Positions 36,539-47,316 of a stretch of 64,000 bases of DNA are shown here, piece after piece. Within the stretch, counting starts at the first letter, position 1, and every line of letters begins with the position of its first letter. The notes beneath the pieces were generated by a model. The model was not told the origin of the DNA and searched no databases. It saw nothing but the letters and a program-made list of their open reading frames with translations. Source of the stretch: Scedosporium boydii (taxonomy: Eukaryota; Ascomycota; Sordariomycetes; Microascales; Microascaceae). The stretch is taken from positions 62,001 to 126,000 of the forward strand of contig NJFT01000092.1 in NCBI GenBank assembly GCA_002221725.1, read 5' to 3'. The position numbers and the translations under genes are program-made.

Positions 36539-37653
36539 TCAAAGCTTAAAATCCCTCCTAACATCCGCAATAACCCCCCTCAACGTCGCAGCCGAACCCT
36601 CCAAAGCCTTCTGCTCCTCCTCATTAAGGTTCATCGGCAAGGGCCTCGCAGCACCGCGACGGCCCAGCACGACGGGGAGGCTGATGCAGCAGCCGAGGTC
36701 GGGGACCCAGTGGCTGATGGGGCGGACGAGGTGCTTGTCGAAGAGGATGGCGGAGCAGATGCTGGAGACGACGGCGCCGATGCCGAAGGACGTGGCGCCT
36801 TTGCCTTCGATGATGGTGGCGGCCGAGTTGCGGCACTTTTCGGCGATGAGGTCACGGTCGAAGGTTCCGGCGGGGACGGCTTCGTCGATGGGGACGCCGC
36901 CGACGGTGGCTATGGACCAGGCGACCTGTGTTTGTGCGTTAGATATGGGAAGACGGATGATGGTGGGGGTTAATTTGGGGGATTTTCGAGGGGTTGAGTA
37001 ACTTACGAATTGGCTGTCGCCGTGCTCACCGAGAACGTAGGCGTCGATGGAGTTGGCAGAGATCTAGAATATTTTCTAGGTTAGCCAGTCCCCTTCCTCA
37101 CCTTCAAAAGAAGAAGAATTAAGAATAACAAATGAGAGAGGAATTAACTCACGCCAGTCTTCTGCGACAACCTGCCCCTCAACCGAATCGAATCCAAAAA
37201 CGTCCCCGACCCAATAACCTGCTGCTTCGGCAGCCCCGAGATCTCCTGCGCAAAACAAGTTAAAACATCCACAGGATTCGCCACGAGCAACAAAATCGCA
37301 TCCTTGCTGAGCGGCTTCATGCCCTCGATGACGGTCCTCAAGATGCTAATGTTCCTGCCGATGAGCTGCAGCCTGCTCTCTCCTGGCTTCTGCTTCGCTC
37401 CGGCGGTGACGACGATGACGTCGCACTGGCCGGCTTCTTGGTAGGTTCCCGCGCGCACGGAGGGGGTGCCGCGGTAGGCGGCGTCGCCTAGGTCGAGGAC
37501 TTGGGCGTCGCGGAAGGTCTCTTTGATGTCGACGAGGAGGATCTCGCCGGCTACGTGGTTCATGATGCAGGCGAAGGCGCAGGCGGCGCCGACGTCGCCG
37601 GCGCCTACGACGGCGATGCGGGTTGTTTGACGGGATGTCTCGAAGAGGACCAT
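36539..37653 (-). CDS. L-lactate dehydrogenase
   Basis: Three exons, 37153-37653, 37007-37063 and 36539-36925, give 314 residues, a normal length for the family. Introns (89 and 81 nt) are phase 0. Exon 1 carries the Rossmann motif GAGDVGAAC (Gly17, 19, 22) and the loop TAGAKQKPGESR, where Gln88 rather than Arg marks lactate over malate specificity, followed by Arg94. The active-site set continues with VANPVD (Asn126), Asp154, Arg157 and His181 in the short middle exon (YVLGEHGDSQF). The enzyme interconverts pyruvate and L-lactate with NAD(H) in the cytosol. The 57-nt middle exon holds almost exactly the His-containing catalytic motif. The start ATG is followed directly by a Thr/Arg stretch and the first beta strand, so no targeting peptide is expected. 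Confidence 0.92.
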
Positions 37654-38859
37654 TGTGGTGGTGGTTGGTGGTTGGTGGTAGGTGGTGGGGGTTTGGGGAG
37701 AGTAGAGGGGTAACGGGCTGTGATGGCGATGACGATGACGATGGCGGGGTAATCAAGTCTCAGGCACAGAGAGTTTGGGCTGAGAAGACAGCTGAAGGAA
37801 GCAGGACGCCCCGAGTTTATGTATGAATTCGTATTAGCTCTAGGCTTGGCGGAGGGTCTGGAAGAGAAAAGAGGAATAAAGCTGCAAAGCTGTAAAGCTG
37901 TAAAGCCTGTCTAGTCTAGGTTGGTAAATGGGAAGGGAAAAAAAGGAATAGTCAAAGATCAAAAGCCATGTCTAAGGAAGGGGAGAGCTATGTAAGTCCA
38001 AATAAAAGAAATCCAAGACACATCTCGAAAAGCATCGTTTCACAAGCCACCAAGGCAAAGGGGGCCATATCTTCCCAGCTTCCCAGGTCCCAAATGCCCC
38101 CATGCTGCAATGGAGAGCTCCAATTTGCCCCTCCTGATGTCACCGCACCACACCACTTTTGCCAGATCTGATCCTGTATCCAACCATACTCGAGCTAACT
38201 CTTGCTTTCCTGCAGGGCGGACTCAAGGCACCGAAGGCCAAGCTTGCCGGGGCCACGTCATATGAAGCCCCAGTTTATCAGGGGTTCCCTCGGATGCAGT
38301 TCGCCAACCGGCATGTGCTGGGGCGGGAGAAGGATGAAGGATGTTCGAAGGCTGGCGGATGCGCCGAGGGACAAGCTTTCCTGTGGGTGTTGAAAACTGG
38401 AGACTTTCTTCTCGAGGCTCGTTGTGTGAGGGAAATGGGCTGAGGTTTGGAGGGAAGGTGGATAGTGACTGGACAGTGAATGGACAGTGACTCGGTGGCT
38501 GTGCTAGCGCCGGGGATGGAATGGACGGGATGGAGGGGTTCATCGGTTCAGGCTGTCAATCACTTGACCTGGTCTCTGGAGGAGGCCGCCGTCTGCCGAA
38601 TGAAGCAAGGAGAAGAGCCTGGAACAGCTTCAGCTAAGAAACGAATAAAACGATGCTTCTTATCAATTGAAAACACGGGAGAAGAAGATAATTCATGAAA
38701 GGAAGGAATCCTTGCCCAGGTCTTCATTAAACGAGGGGGAAAAAATAATAATGAAAAATTGACAAAAAAAATAAAGAAATCAAGCATAAGAAAAAAACCC
38801 TAACCAAAAATTGTCTACAATGTATATCTCCATTCATGTGAATGGCCAAAAAAGAATGA
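37654..38859. other. Intergenic, LDH promoter side
   Basis: Upstream region of the lactate dehydrogenase gene. Near the ATG the plus strand is a GGTGGTTGGTGG-type repeat (37655-37690); further out there are purine-rich stretches. The frame at 38159-38443 has no recognisable domain. No other gene was found. Confidence 0.5.
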
Positions 38860-38939
38860 TGCCCTCACTCGGATTTGAACCGAGGATCTTTTCATGTCGC
38901 TAGTACGAGTGAAACGCCTTACCGCTTGGCCATAAGGGC
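38860..38939 (-). tRNA. tRNA-Thr (CGT) with 8-nt intron
   Basis: Minus-strand cloverleaf. The 7-bp acceptor stem (GCCCTTA with TGAGGGC, one T-G pair), the D-arm (GCC/GGC), the anticodon stem (TTTCA/TGAAA) and the T-arm (CTCGG-TTCAAAT-CCGAG) all pair. The anticodon loop is CTCGTA + A once an 8-nt insert (38896-38903) is removed; it sits right after position 37, the usual tRNA intron site. The anticodon CGT (38905-38907) reads ACG, Thr. The discriminator base is A at 38860. A T6 run just downstream on the minus strand (38848-38853) is the Pol III terminator. Confidence 0.88.
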
Positions 38940-39548
38940 GAACGAGCCAGATGAGCACTCATTGGTGAAAGCTTCGAGCTTAGCGGGCTATAACTAGCAT
39001 CAGCGCAGAGGAGTTTAAAGGAGCAGACCAATCATCAGACTTGACTGAGACACTCGGGTTCTTGATCAATGAATCAATGTTCGAGTCGAGTTCGATAGTG
39101 AAGCGAAGAAAGACTTGGATTGCTGAAGGGTTTAGTAATCGGGGAGAATGACAAGATCGATGCGATTACAAAGTCAAAGTACAATTGTACTTTAAGATAA
39201 CACTGTTTGCGATTGCTATGTACATTTCACATGCCTCGGGAATGCCTCGCCAACCTTGGTCTGTTCGATCTCATCCCAGAAGGAGCAGTAGGGTGTACGA
39301 ATTGAGAAGTAGCATCTTGCAAACATTTGATATCATATTATAGCTTATATCCAATAGTTTCATTTACTTGTTCATAGAACACATAGCACATATACACACC
39401 CATCAATCCCTCGTTGAAAGTGCATCCTCCCCTCCAGACATTAAATCATCGCATAGTACCTAATGCGGCTCGAAGCTCGGCTCATAGCCATAGCCATCCA
39501 CCCTCAACCTCCATCTCCAAGACAACCCCCAACCAACTCATCCATCAA
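38940..39548. other. Intergenic, no gene seen
   Basis: Spacer between the tRNA-Thr gene and the 3' end of the GPI-protein gene. It is moderately A/T-rich, probably including that gene's 3' UTR. Nothing else was recognised. Confidence 0.5.
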
Positions 39549-40398
39549 CTAAAGCAGAATAACGGTACCGAGAGCGACCCAGGCAGCGGCCCAGAAAGAT
39601 CCCTCCTGAACCGTCGCAGCATTGACGGTAGGGGGAGGCGTGCTGCTGCCCGAAGGTTCGGGGCCGCTGGTGCCGGTGGGTCCGGTAGGCTCGCCCGTCG
39701 GCTCTCCGGTGGGTTCTCCGGTAGGTTCTCCGGTCGGTTCACCTGTAGGCTCAGTAGGTTCCTCAGTACAGCTCTCCTCCGGGGGCTGAGTAGGCTCTTC
39801 AGTGCAGCTCTCCTCCGGGGGTTCAGTCGGCTCCTCAGTGCAGCTCGACTCGGGGGGTTCTTCAGTGGACTCAGTCGGCTCTTCAGTGCAGCTCGACTCG
39901 GGGGGCTCCTCCGTACCAGTGGGAGTGACGGTAGGCTCGTCAGTGCCGGAACCGGTGGGTTCGCAAGTCTCGGTGACAATGTCATAGGTCGTGGTGCACC
40001 AGACGCCCTTGCAGTTGTCTTCGCAGGGGAAGTTGAGGGTGACGGTGGGGATGGCCTCGGGGCATCCGCAGCTCTGGGTGACCGTAGCGAGGCCGAGACA
40101 TGCGGGGATCATGCAGGTGGAGCAGAGCTCGCCCGTGACCGTCACGGTGGGGCAGCCGGTCTGTGCCGGCGGAGGCTCCGAGGGACCGGCGGTAGTCTGG
40201 GTAACGCCGCCACCATTGGAGTGGTGGTCAGAGTGGTGGGGGACGCCTGGCAGAGCGACAGCAACGCCAGTGCTAAAATGCGAAAAGACTCGTGTTAGTT
40301 GCGGCAACTTCTTTAAGCTTTGTGGTATGGGGTGAGTGGATACGAGGTGGATGGCCTTACATAGCGAACGAAACGGCGAGTTGAGCGAACGACTTCAT
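39549..40398 (-). CDS. GPI-anchored Thr/Pro/Glu repeat protein
   Basis: Two exons, 40361-40398 and 39549-40272, give 253 residues. The 88-nt intron splits codon 13 and creates the signal peptide MKSFAQLAVSFAITGVAVAL. A Cys-rich module follows (GCPTVTVTGELCSTCMIP, CGCPEAIPTV, CEDNCKGVWC), a pattern I recall from fungal wall proteins. Then come tandem units: four of about 12-15 residues around PPE(S/E)SCTEEPTE and six of PTGE. The C terminus is a short hydrophobic tail (FWAAAWVALGTVILL) after a small-residue stretch (VNAAT), as expected for a GPI signal. It is probably a cell-wall protein, heavily O-glycosylated. The role is unknown. A TATATA at 40445-40450 lies about 50 bp upstream. Confidence 0.82.
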
Positions 40399-42702
40399 TG
40401 TGTAAAGATGATGTTCAAAAAGCGATTGACTTTAGGTGAGTGGGTATATATTAGGGTAGCGTATGTACAACAATAATTATTATGTTCAGCGCTGATGCTG
40501 TTTGATCTTCCAAGTCTCGAGGTGTCACGGCCTCGCCCGTCGGGATGCGTTGTTTATGTATTCATCCCAACTCTTGTCGCCCGCCAGAGCCTAACCCCGA
40601 CCCCAATGCCAATCCCAACCCCAGAATTCCCCCCGACGTCACCAGCTTATGGTTGTGTCGGTCGAAGATTCGGCCGTCGTCTGATTCGAACAGGGGCATC
40701 CCAAGTTGCAGAGGTCGGTTATCTCCATTGGTCAACCACAACACCACGCCCTCGTATTCAGGCCTTGGCATCACCAATCTTCATGACTGGCATTTTTCTC
40801 TGGCCCATAGCATTAGGTCTCGCCACGCCACTTCTGCTTGTCTTGTCCTCTTTGCTTTTTGGCGTTTTGTGCTTTGACGAGCCATTGCTTCTCCTGGGGC
40901 ACACGACATTGGGTGCCGAATCCGGAATCCAGAACAATTGATCATGTTGGCCCTGCCAAGAACACCATTGTTGGCTTCTGCATTGAATCAATGATATTAA
41001 TGTGATTAGTATTGGGCCTGGCATTGACGTTTCCTGCACCCCACGATGACACAAGAATTAAGGTGCTGATCACCCGGTAATTATTCGTAGCGATTTTCGG
41101 AAGATATTTTTAGCCCCAAATCCTCATCCGTCATTTCATCCACTCTGATGGAACGTCAATAATGAGCAGAGGCGAGACTGTTCGTCAACAAACCACTCTC
41201 AACGTGATTAGGGTTACAAAAGGAAAAAAAAATGACGGGCGAGTTTATGCCCTTGTCTGATGAGAAAATCGACCATCATCGTCCCCGGTTCGGCATTGAG
41301 AGATTTGAATTGCTCCGCTTCTGGTGATGGTCGCTTTGCATGGGCCAAGCCAGTTGCGTTGCGTGAAGAAAAAGGTGAGGGTGGCGGGTGACCAACCTCG
41401 TGTTCCAGAAGAGGAACTGGGATCTGGAACGTCCAATTGCGGCGGTCGTTTCCGTATTTCGTATCGTCCATTTTCGGCGGCCTATTTCCAATTGAGTAAT
41501 TTCTCTCTGCCATCAGCAGGGCCTGACGTAGGGAGTGAGGTCATTTAACGGTCGTGCAGGTGCGTGCAACCTGAGGGTGGAAAACCGCCTGGACTGGACA
41601 ACCTTGCTTTGACGTCTCCAGAGCTGTCATGACGTGAATAGGTTTAGTGCAATAGCTAGCGAGCTGTCAACTAATCTAATCTAGCCAGTCTAGTCTCCAT
41701 GCGGGTATTTAGCATCAAGACAAGGGTAGAGTTGTTTGTTTGACCGTCTCTTCACGACTTCGAGTCCTCTGCTTACTCCCTTCCTCGTCAACAGTGAATG
41801 GGATGAATACGAGGTCAACCATGTTAACATCTCTGGTCCCCGGCCGCACGTTTCATCGAGAGGGATGAGGGTGACCAGTCCAAGGCCTGACAATCCACCT
41901 CGGCCGCGAAGAGGTATTCGGTAAGTGATTGTGTCCCAGCCTTGAGTGTTTATCAAGCCTATCATATGACTCGGAGCCGTTCGCTGACACTAGTGGATGG
42001 ATGGAAGAGATTGACATCAAAACTGCCGACTTCGTGATGGCGAAAGAGACGGGGGAGAGGAACCAACCCAAGGTTTGCCTCGGATAACCATCTGGGAGCA
42101 TTCACATCGAGCAAACAAGGGTCGTCGTAAGGCTCCCTCTTCGAGGAGAACCCTAGAACGTCTCCCCCCGTCATCACCAGGCAACCCTCCCCAACTTGAA
42201 CACGAAGTCATCCTGATACGAATCATTTGCAAGTAAATTGCCCTTCGAAATAACCCATGGGCAGCACCGACCCCCCGTTCGGTCTTTCCTCCCCTCGTGC
42301 TACGGTCTGCCCAAGGAAATCCAAGGCCACTCCGTTGGAGATAGATGACTTCAAGTCGATCGGTTGCAGAGAGCCATCCCGAGGCATTACCTGCGAGGTT
42401 GCTCGAGCGAACCACTCACAATTCGGATCCTCGAGTTAACGTAACAGCGAGGAAGGGTAGCCTTCAACGGAAAGAAAACTAGCAATCTGGCGAGATCCCT
42501 CCACGGAACAGGAAGGAGACCGGGTCATCAATGATTCCCAACAGTAGCAACCTACAGGAGAGATAATTAACTCATGATCGAGAATGAAACATCTCCTTTC
42601 GAGGGCCTATTTCGTGGTAAAAATTGCGAAAGGAATAGGCGAGAATAAAAAGAAGGGATACTTTGAAAAGAAAAAAAAAAAAAATACAAAAAGCTCGCTC
42701 GC
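40399..42702. other. Intergenic, no gene seen
   Basis: About 2.3 kb. The right side of the GPI-protein promoter holds a TATATA (40445-40450, minus orientation). The frame 40495-40941 is proline-rich but carries no domain, no signal and no splice sites that extend it. Frames near 41214-41548 and 42017-42415 also lack support. Confidence 0.45.
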
Positions 42703-42805
42703 GGGTCGCTCTCAGGATCGAACTCCTGATTGCTTCCCACGAGCTACGAAAATTGCAATTTTCTAACCTTCTGAGTGCTCCAGTCGACCACTTGGCCACT
42801 GGTTG
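42703..42805 (-). pseudogene. Degenerate tRNA-Leu (CAG)-like element
   Basis: On the minus strand an A-box (TGGCCAAGTGG) begins at about 42798 and a B-box-like GAGTTCGATCC lies about 80 nt on, one base short of consensus. Between them an anticodon loop CT-CAG-A suggests tRNA-Leu. The next ~20 bases hold the perfect palindrome GAAAATTGCAATTTTC (42748-42763), as in a tRNA intron, then GCTC pairing back to GAGC and a long variable arm. A T14-type run follows downstream. The acceptor sides (CAACCAG and GAGCGAC) do not pair, so the element looks decayed or chimeric. Confidence 0.45.
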
Positions 42806-43566
42806 TAATGTCACCACTACTTGAGCTGCTCGGTTAGAAGTTCTTGCCTTGGACACCCGAGTGGGAGAACATCTCTCCTGCTCCCTTACGGCTTCGAAAT
42901 GGTCCATGTCAAACCAGGAGCACTTGATCCACGATATCTCAGTCTACTCCCAGGAGAAAATATACCAGAGAATAAACCACGGGGTGGGCTCTCAGAGTCG
43001 CGAGTGCTTAAACCCGAAGCGTTTAGGATAAATTGACCTGCAGCAGCTTCCCGATCACCGCCCACCTTGTTGGAGCACCGCGCTGAGCATACCGCAAAGC
43101 CGCATAATTTTGAAACAGCAAGCGAGCTTCCTGGATCTCTAATGAGACGAATGTCTTTCGAGGAGCGAACATCAAGTAATCGTTTGAATGAATAGGAAAT
43201 TGCTATATTTTCTCTCTCGTTTGTGCGCCGTTGCAGAAAACGGCCGATTCCGCCCCGAAACGCCGACACGTTAACCTCCAGGTATCAAAAGAATGAAAGA
43301 GAGAAAAACAAGATAATGTACAGAAAATCCCTTTTGCCCCCCGATGTGCCGCGATCCCGATGAAGTCCTTCCCCGTATGCGCCCAAATCGCACGATCAAT
43401 CCGTAGAGAGAAGAGCCCCAGGATCACCGGTAACTCCAAGTCCTTTTCCGCATACCATGTCCACCTATTCTTACAGTCATGCCATATTCCGTTTGCCGTC
43501 AAAAAAAAAAAAAAAAAAAAAAGAAAAGAAAATCCACAGGTTTTTCAGGGCTTCACACTTTCACCC
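42806..43566. other. Intergenic with A22 tract
   Basis: Spacer between the tRNA-like element and the 3' end of the Pth11-like gene. An A22 run lies at 43501-43522. No gene was recognised. Confidence 0.5.
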
Positions 43567-45046
43567 TCAAGCCCATGCCAAAGCAGACGGCTTCATCGAC
43601 TCCTTCCTCCCAATCTCCGTCGTCACGCTAATCTCCTGCCCATACTCCTTCCCCTGGTGCACACCATCTCGACTCCCGTAGATGGACGTAGTAAGCTTCA
43701 CTTGGTTTCCGGGATAGTTCGCGTACTCGCTCACTTCGTACGTCGCCGCATTCTCCTTCAAGCCCTCGGCGCTGCCCAAGTTCGTAAACCCAGTAATCGT
43801 GTACATGCCTCGGGGCTTGCCCCTCTTCGCATACAGCGCGTTGTTGCCGGATTCGGGAGTACCGCCCTCACTAGGCCGTCGGTGGTGTCTCGACGAATTC
43901 TCGGTGTGCGGGAAGACGCTAGGTAGGATTTTGCGGAGAAGGGGTCGCAAAGTCGGAAGGCAGGCGCAGAGGATGCCGCAGTTGAGCTCGATGACGGTCC
44001 AGTAGGAGGTGGGGACGTTGTCCCATGTTGGATCGACGGTGTTGACGGCGCTGCGGAGCGTGAAGAGGCGAACGATGGAGATGATGCAGGTGCTGTGACA
44101 ACATGATTAGTCCAGGTTATTTCCTTGCATCCTACAACTCAAGGAGAAAACCTACAAAAAGCCAAGCCCGAAAATAGAAAGAACCATCAACTTCTGCTTC
44201 TTCCTCAACTTCAAATTCTTCACCGCCGGCATCGGCGTCGTGAAGACCATGAAATCCGTAACGATGTTCATGATGGACGTCAGGTACCACACCGTCAGGG
44301 CGTCGATGCACTTGCCCATGCGGCTGGGGATGAAGACGGCGACGGGCACGCAGGACATGCCGACGAGGATCTCCTGCGCGACGCCCCAGACGGCGAGGAA
44401 GATGAGGAGGACGAGGCAGACGACGCGGGTGCGGCCTTCGGAGAAGATGCGGCGGTATTGGAGGAGGAAGGACATTTTTGTCACGATTTGGGAGAGGTTG
44501 TAGATGACCATGCCGGCGAAGAGGGCCTGCCGGAAGGGGGAGTTAGTTTCAGTGCGCTGCAAGAAGATTTCATCCCGGGGTGCGGTGTCGAGGTGATAGC
44601 AACACCGAGATAGTAACGAACCTTGAGCTGGGCCATGTTCTCTTCTTCCGTTGTCAACCACGCGTGTGTGCCGAGGCCATATTTGGCCTCTTCCAAGAAT
44701 GTTAGTCCTAGTAGAAGCATCATCGGCGCGAAGGAAATGGTGAACACTTACGTAGAATGGTGATGATGGAGACACCAATAGATAATAACTAGATCATAGA
44801 TCAGTCAGTAAGTGTATTTGAGCATCCGGTCTGCTCGAGAGGTAGCGCACGCACCTGAGCAAATGCGATGGTAGCATCATCCCATCCCACGGCGCATACG
44901 ATAAAAAAGCGAGTGTACAGCCGCAAGGCGACTGCGATAGTTGTTGCCAGACCAAATGCTATCGAGATGCCAACGAGGATAGGAACCCTCGTCTCAGCAT
45001 CCAGCTCGGGATATTGGCCCGGTATGGGCATCTTAGCCATCGACAT
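43567..45046 (-). CDS. Pth11-like seven-helix membrane protein
   Basis: Five exons (44855-45046, 44752-44788, 44622-44689, 44156-44526, 43567-44092) give 397 residues; introns are 66, 62, 95 and 63 nt. The acceptor of intron 2 was placed at 44690 after a CTAAC branch, giving ITILQAKYGLGTHAW. The N-terminal two thirds contain about seven hydrophobic helices with landmarks typical of the fungal rhodopsin-like/Pth11 family: LRLYTRFF, VGWDDATI, YGLGTH, the NLSQIVTKMSFLLQYRRIF stretch and VWYLTSIMNIVTDF. WTVIELNCGILCACLPTLRP marks the last helix. The cytosolic tail is polar. Family members sit in the plasma membrane and some sense surfaces or nutrients in pathogenic fungi; the ligand here is unknown. 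No CFEM domain is present at the N terminus. Confidence 0.87.
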
Positions 45047-47316
45047 TGTGTGAAGAACTCTTCTCAAGTGTCAACCCAGCAAGGGAGTAAGAGTATGGAT
45101 GAATATAAGAGATCAGCAGTGTAAATCTGGATGCTCTTTCAGAGCAAGGGCGGGGAGGAAGAAACAGATCCTGGACCGGCAGAAATGTGATGAGCAGCGG
45201 GATGCTCCTATAAGTAAATCTTCTGTCCGCTCAAGCGAAAGAGTTCGTCGAGGTTTCAATAGCCACGATCGTTAGAAACGTCCGTGTGCCGGGCGTAATG
45301 CGTCCTCGAGTGTTTCCGTTCCTCCACGAACTCGTCGCACCATTGCCTCCATACATCCAAATATACATTTCTCAAGCGGCTTCATCGCTATCACATCACA
45401 GCGCAGGCCGGATCTTTTTTTCCCCCTCCCCTCGTTCATCCATCCATCCATCCTTTAGTTTCTATCATTACTACCATTGCACTCTCATTCTTTAGCCCCA
45501 AAGCCCCAACATGTTGAAACAGCCTCCGAGGCTTTTACTCCTCCTGGCGTCGGGATGAAGCCCAGACCGTCGGGGTATTTGAGTCTGTGCGCCTCTCTTC
45601 CGTCATTGAAAAGAACCGAGAGGGTGGCGACCTTGGGGGCGGGCGGTGAGTGGCACGATTACCCTCGAATCATCCATGATAAAGGGAAAAGATCTTCGCC
45701 TGCGCATCGAAAGAATGGCAAGATCATGTTGGCAGTGACAGCAATTCCTTCCGCCCCTTCTGGCTGGACTAACAGCAAGCGATCCTTCGAGACGGTTGAT
45801 GCTTAGCGGGGTGTATGGAGTGAGTGGCACAAAGGGGGCGGCGCGATATAGCCTAGATGCGATCGCCTTCTCTTCGCACCTGTTGGAGGCCATTGGAGGC
45901 GGCATATTGCATATTCCCACCGGACGGGAAAGTGAAGTCTAAGATTCATGTGCCGCTGAGTCGCAAAGGCGGAGCGGGAAGTGGAGGGGGCGAGTCGTGC
46001 GCTGGGGCCAAAACCCGTCTGCGACAGGGGTCCTCTTCAATGGTGTGGCTCAATGGTTTCCAAAGTTTGGGCGGACCAAAGATCCCAGAGGAGCCGCATA
46101 AGGGAACAGGGTCTGGGGAAAGGCCCGAGTTGAAGGCTTGAAGCCATCCAGTCGTCCCGATCCACCTGGCATCTGTGGGTAGTCAATGAGTTCTACCACC
46201 TCGGACAAGACGCACGCACTTAACAGACACTCCCCACCACTCCGCTTCCTGTCACTGTCACACGTCACAGATGTGCCTCGTCGCAGGGTCACAGCGTACA
46301 TATGGTTGCATTAGGCCAATACGTCAAGTGTCTGAATTAATTTTTGGCCCCTCTCCCTCTTCCCTCTTGAGAAATGCGCAAGTGTCGGTCATTTGCGCAA
46401 ACAAAAAGTGTTTTTTGAGCCGTTTACTTTTCCATTGATGAATCTGAGGATTTTGTCCATGGCCAGCAGTTCTGTGGGTGATGTGATCTCAGATCTTCGG
46501 GACCAGGGAGGCAGGATCTAAAACCCCTGCAACATCCAGTCTCAGCCAATCGAGCTCGGCCAGCCTTTCTTGAACTCTTCATCACGGACCGCTCCCCAGA
46601 CTGTGGTCTGCCCCGCGTCTGTAACGATGAACCATGGTTGAGGACAAAGTCGATTAATTCCAAGGTGTCATCCGCGGGGGGGGGGGGGGGATTGACTGGT
46701 ATCTGTATCTTAGGCTTGCCCATCAAGAATCCGACCTTGGTGCTGGAATTCCAACCATTTTTAGGATTCAGGGTGCACCTCTGAGAGCCCTAGAATAGCA
46801 CGGTATCAAGCGATACTCAAGGTAACCTGGGTATGAACCTTTATTTCTTAGTGTAATAAGGTGCGAGAAAGACAAAGGCGTAACGCAAGAAAAGCCGGGT
46901 AGGAGAATGGCGGGACACTACAGCCTCGTCTTCGATCTTAAATCTCATGAAATGCGACAGGATTTCTGCGATTGCCTATGTACTTCTCTTATGAGATCAT
47001 CTGTAGACGCAAGTCCACGCCATTCACCTCGTTTTGCAGGGCAAAGAATAGACCACGTCTCCGATAAAATGGGGCCTCGAACTTGGGTGGGTAGAAGATG
47101 GTTATGATACCAAACGACGGTACTGGAAGATTTCTGCGGCGGGTCAGAAATCGATTGGACATTGGAGCTTTGGTCTCGATCCACGCCCGGGTTCCGAGCG
47201 ATCCCCATTCCGCCTCTGGCGAGCATTGATTGATTACAATCAATTTCAATGTCTTGTCGATATTGCCTCCCGCCCATAATGCGCAGAAATATTTTCTATT
47301 ATCGCTTTGTTCCTGT
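45047..47316. other. Intergenic with G15 tract
   Basis: About 2.3 kb, including the promoter of the Pth11-like gene on the left. A homopolymer of 15 G lies at 46676-46690. A short minus-strand frame over it (46424-46726) begins IQIPVNPPPPP, the proline run being simply the translated G tract, and has no other support. No gene was recognised. Confidence 0.5.

Noticed and set aside
36488..36973. 161-codon plus-strand frame
   Set aside because: Opposite strand of lactate dehydrogenase exon 3; acidic/Gly composition is a shadow effect.
36539..37653. Malate dehydrogenase instead of lactate dehydrogenase
   Set aside because: Gln88 in the KQKPGES loop fits lactate dehydrogenases; malate enzymes have Arg there.
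39414..40298. 294-codon plus-strand frame with SGGFSGRFSGRF-like repeats
   Set aside because: Shadow of the Thr/Pro/Glu repeats of the GPI protein, which has signal peptide, intron and GPI tail.
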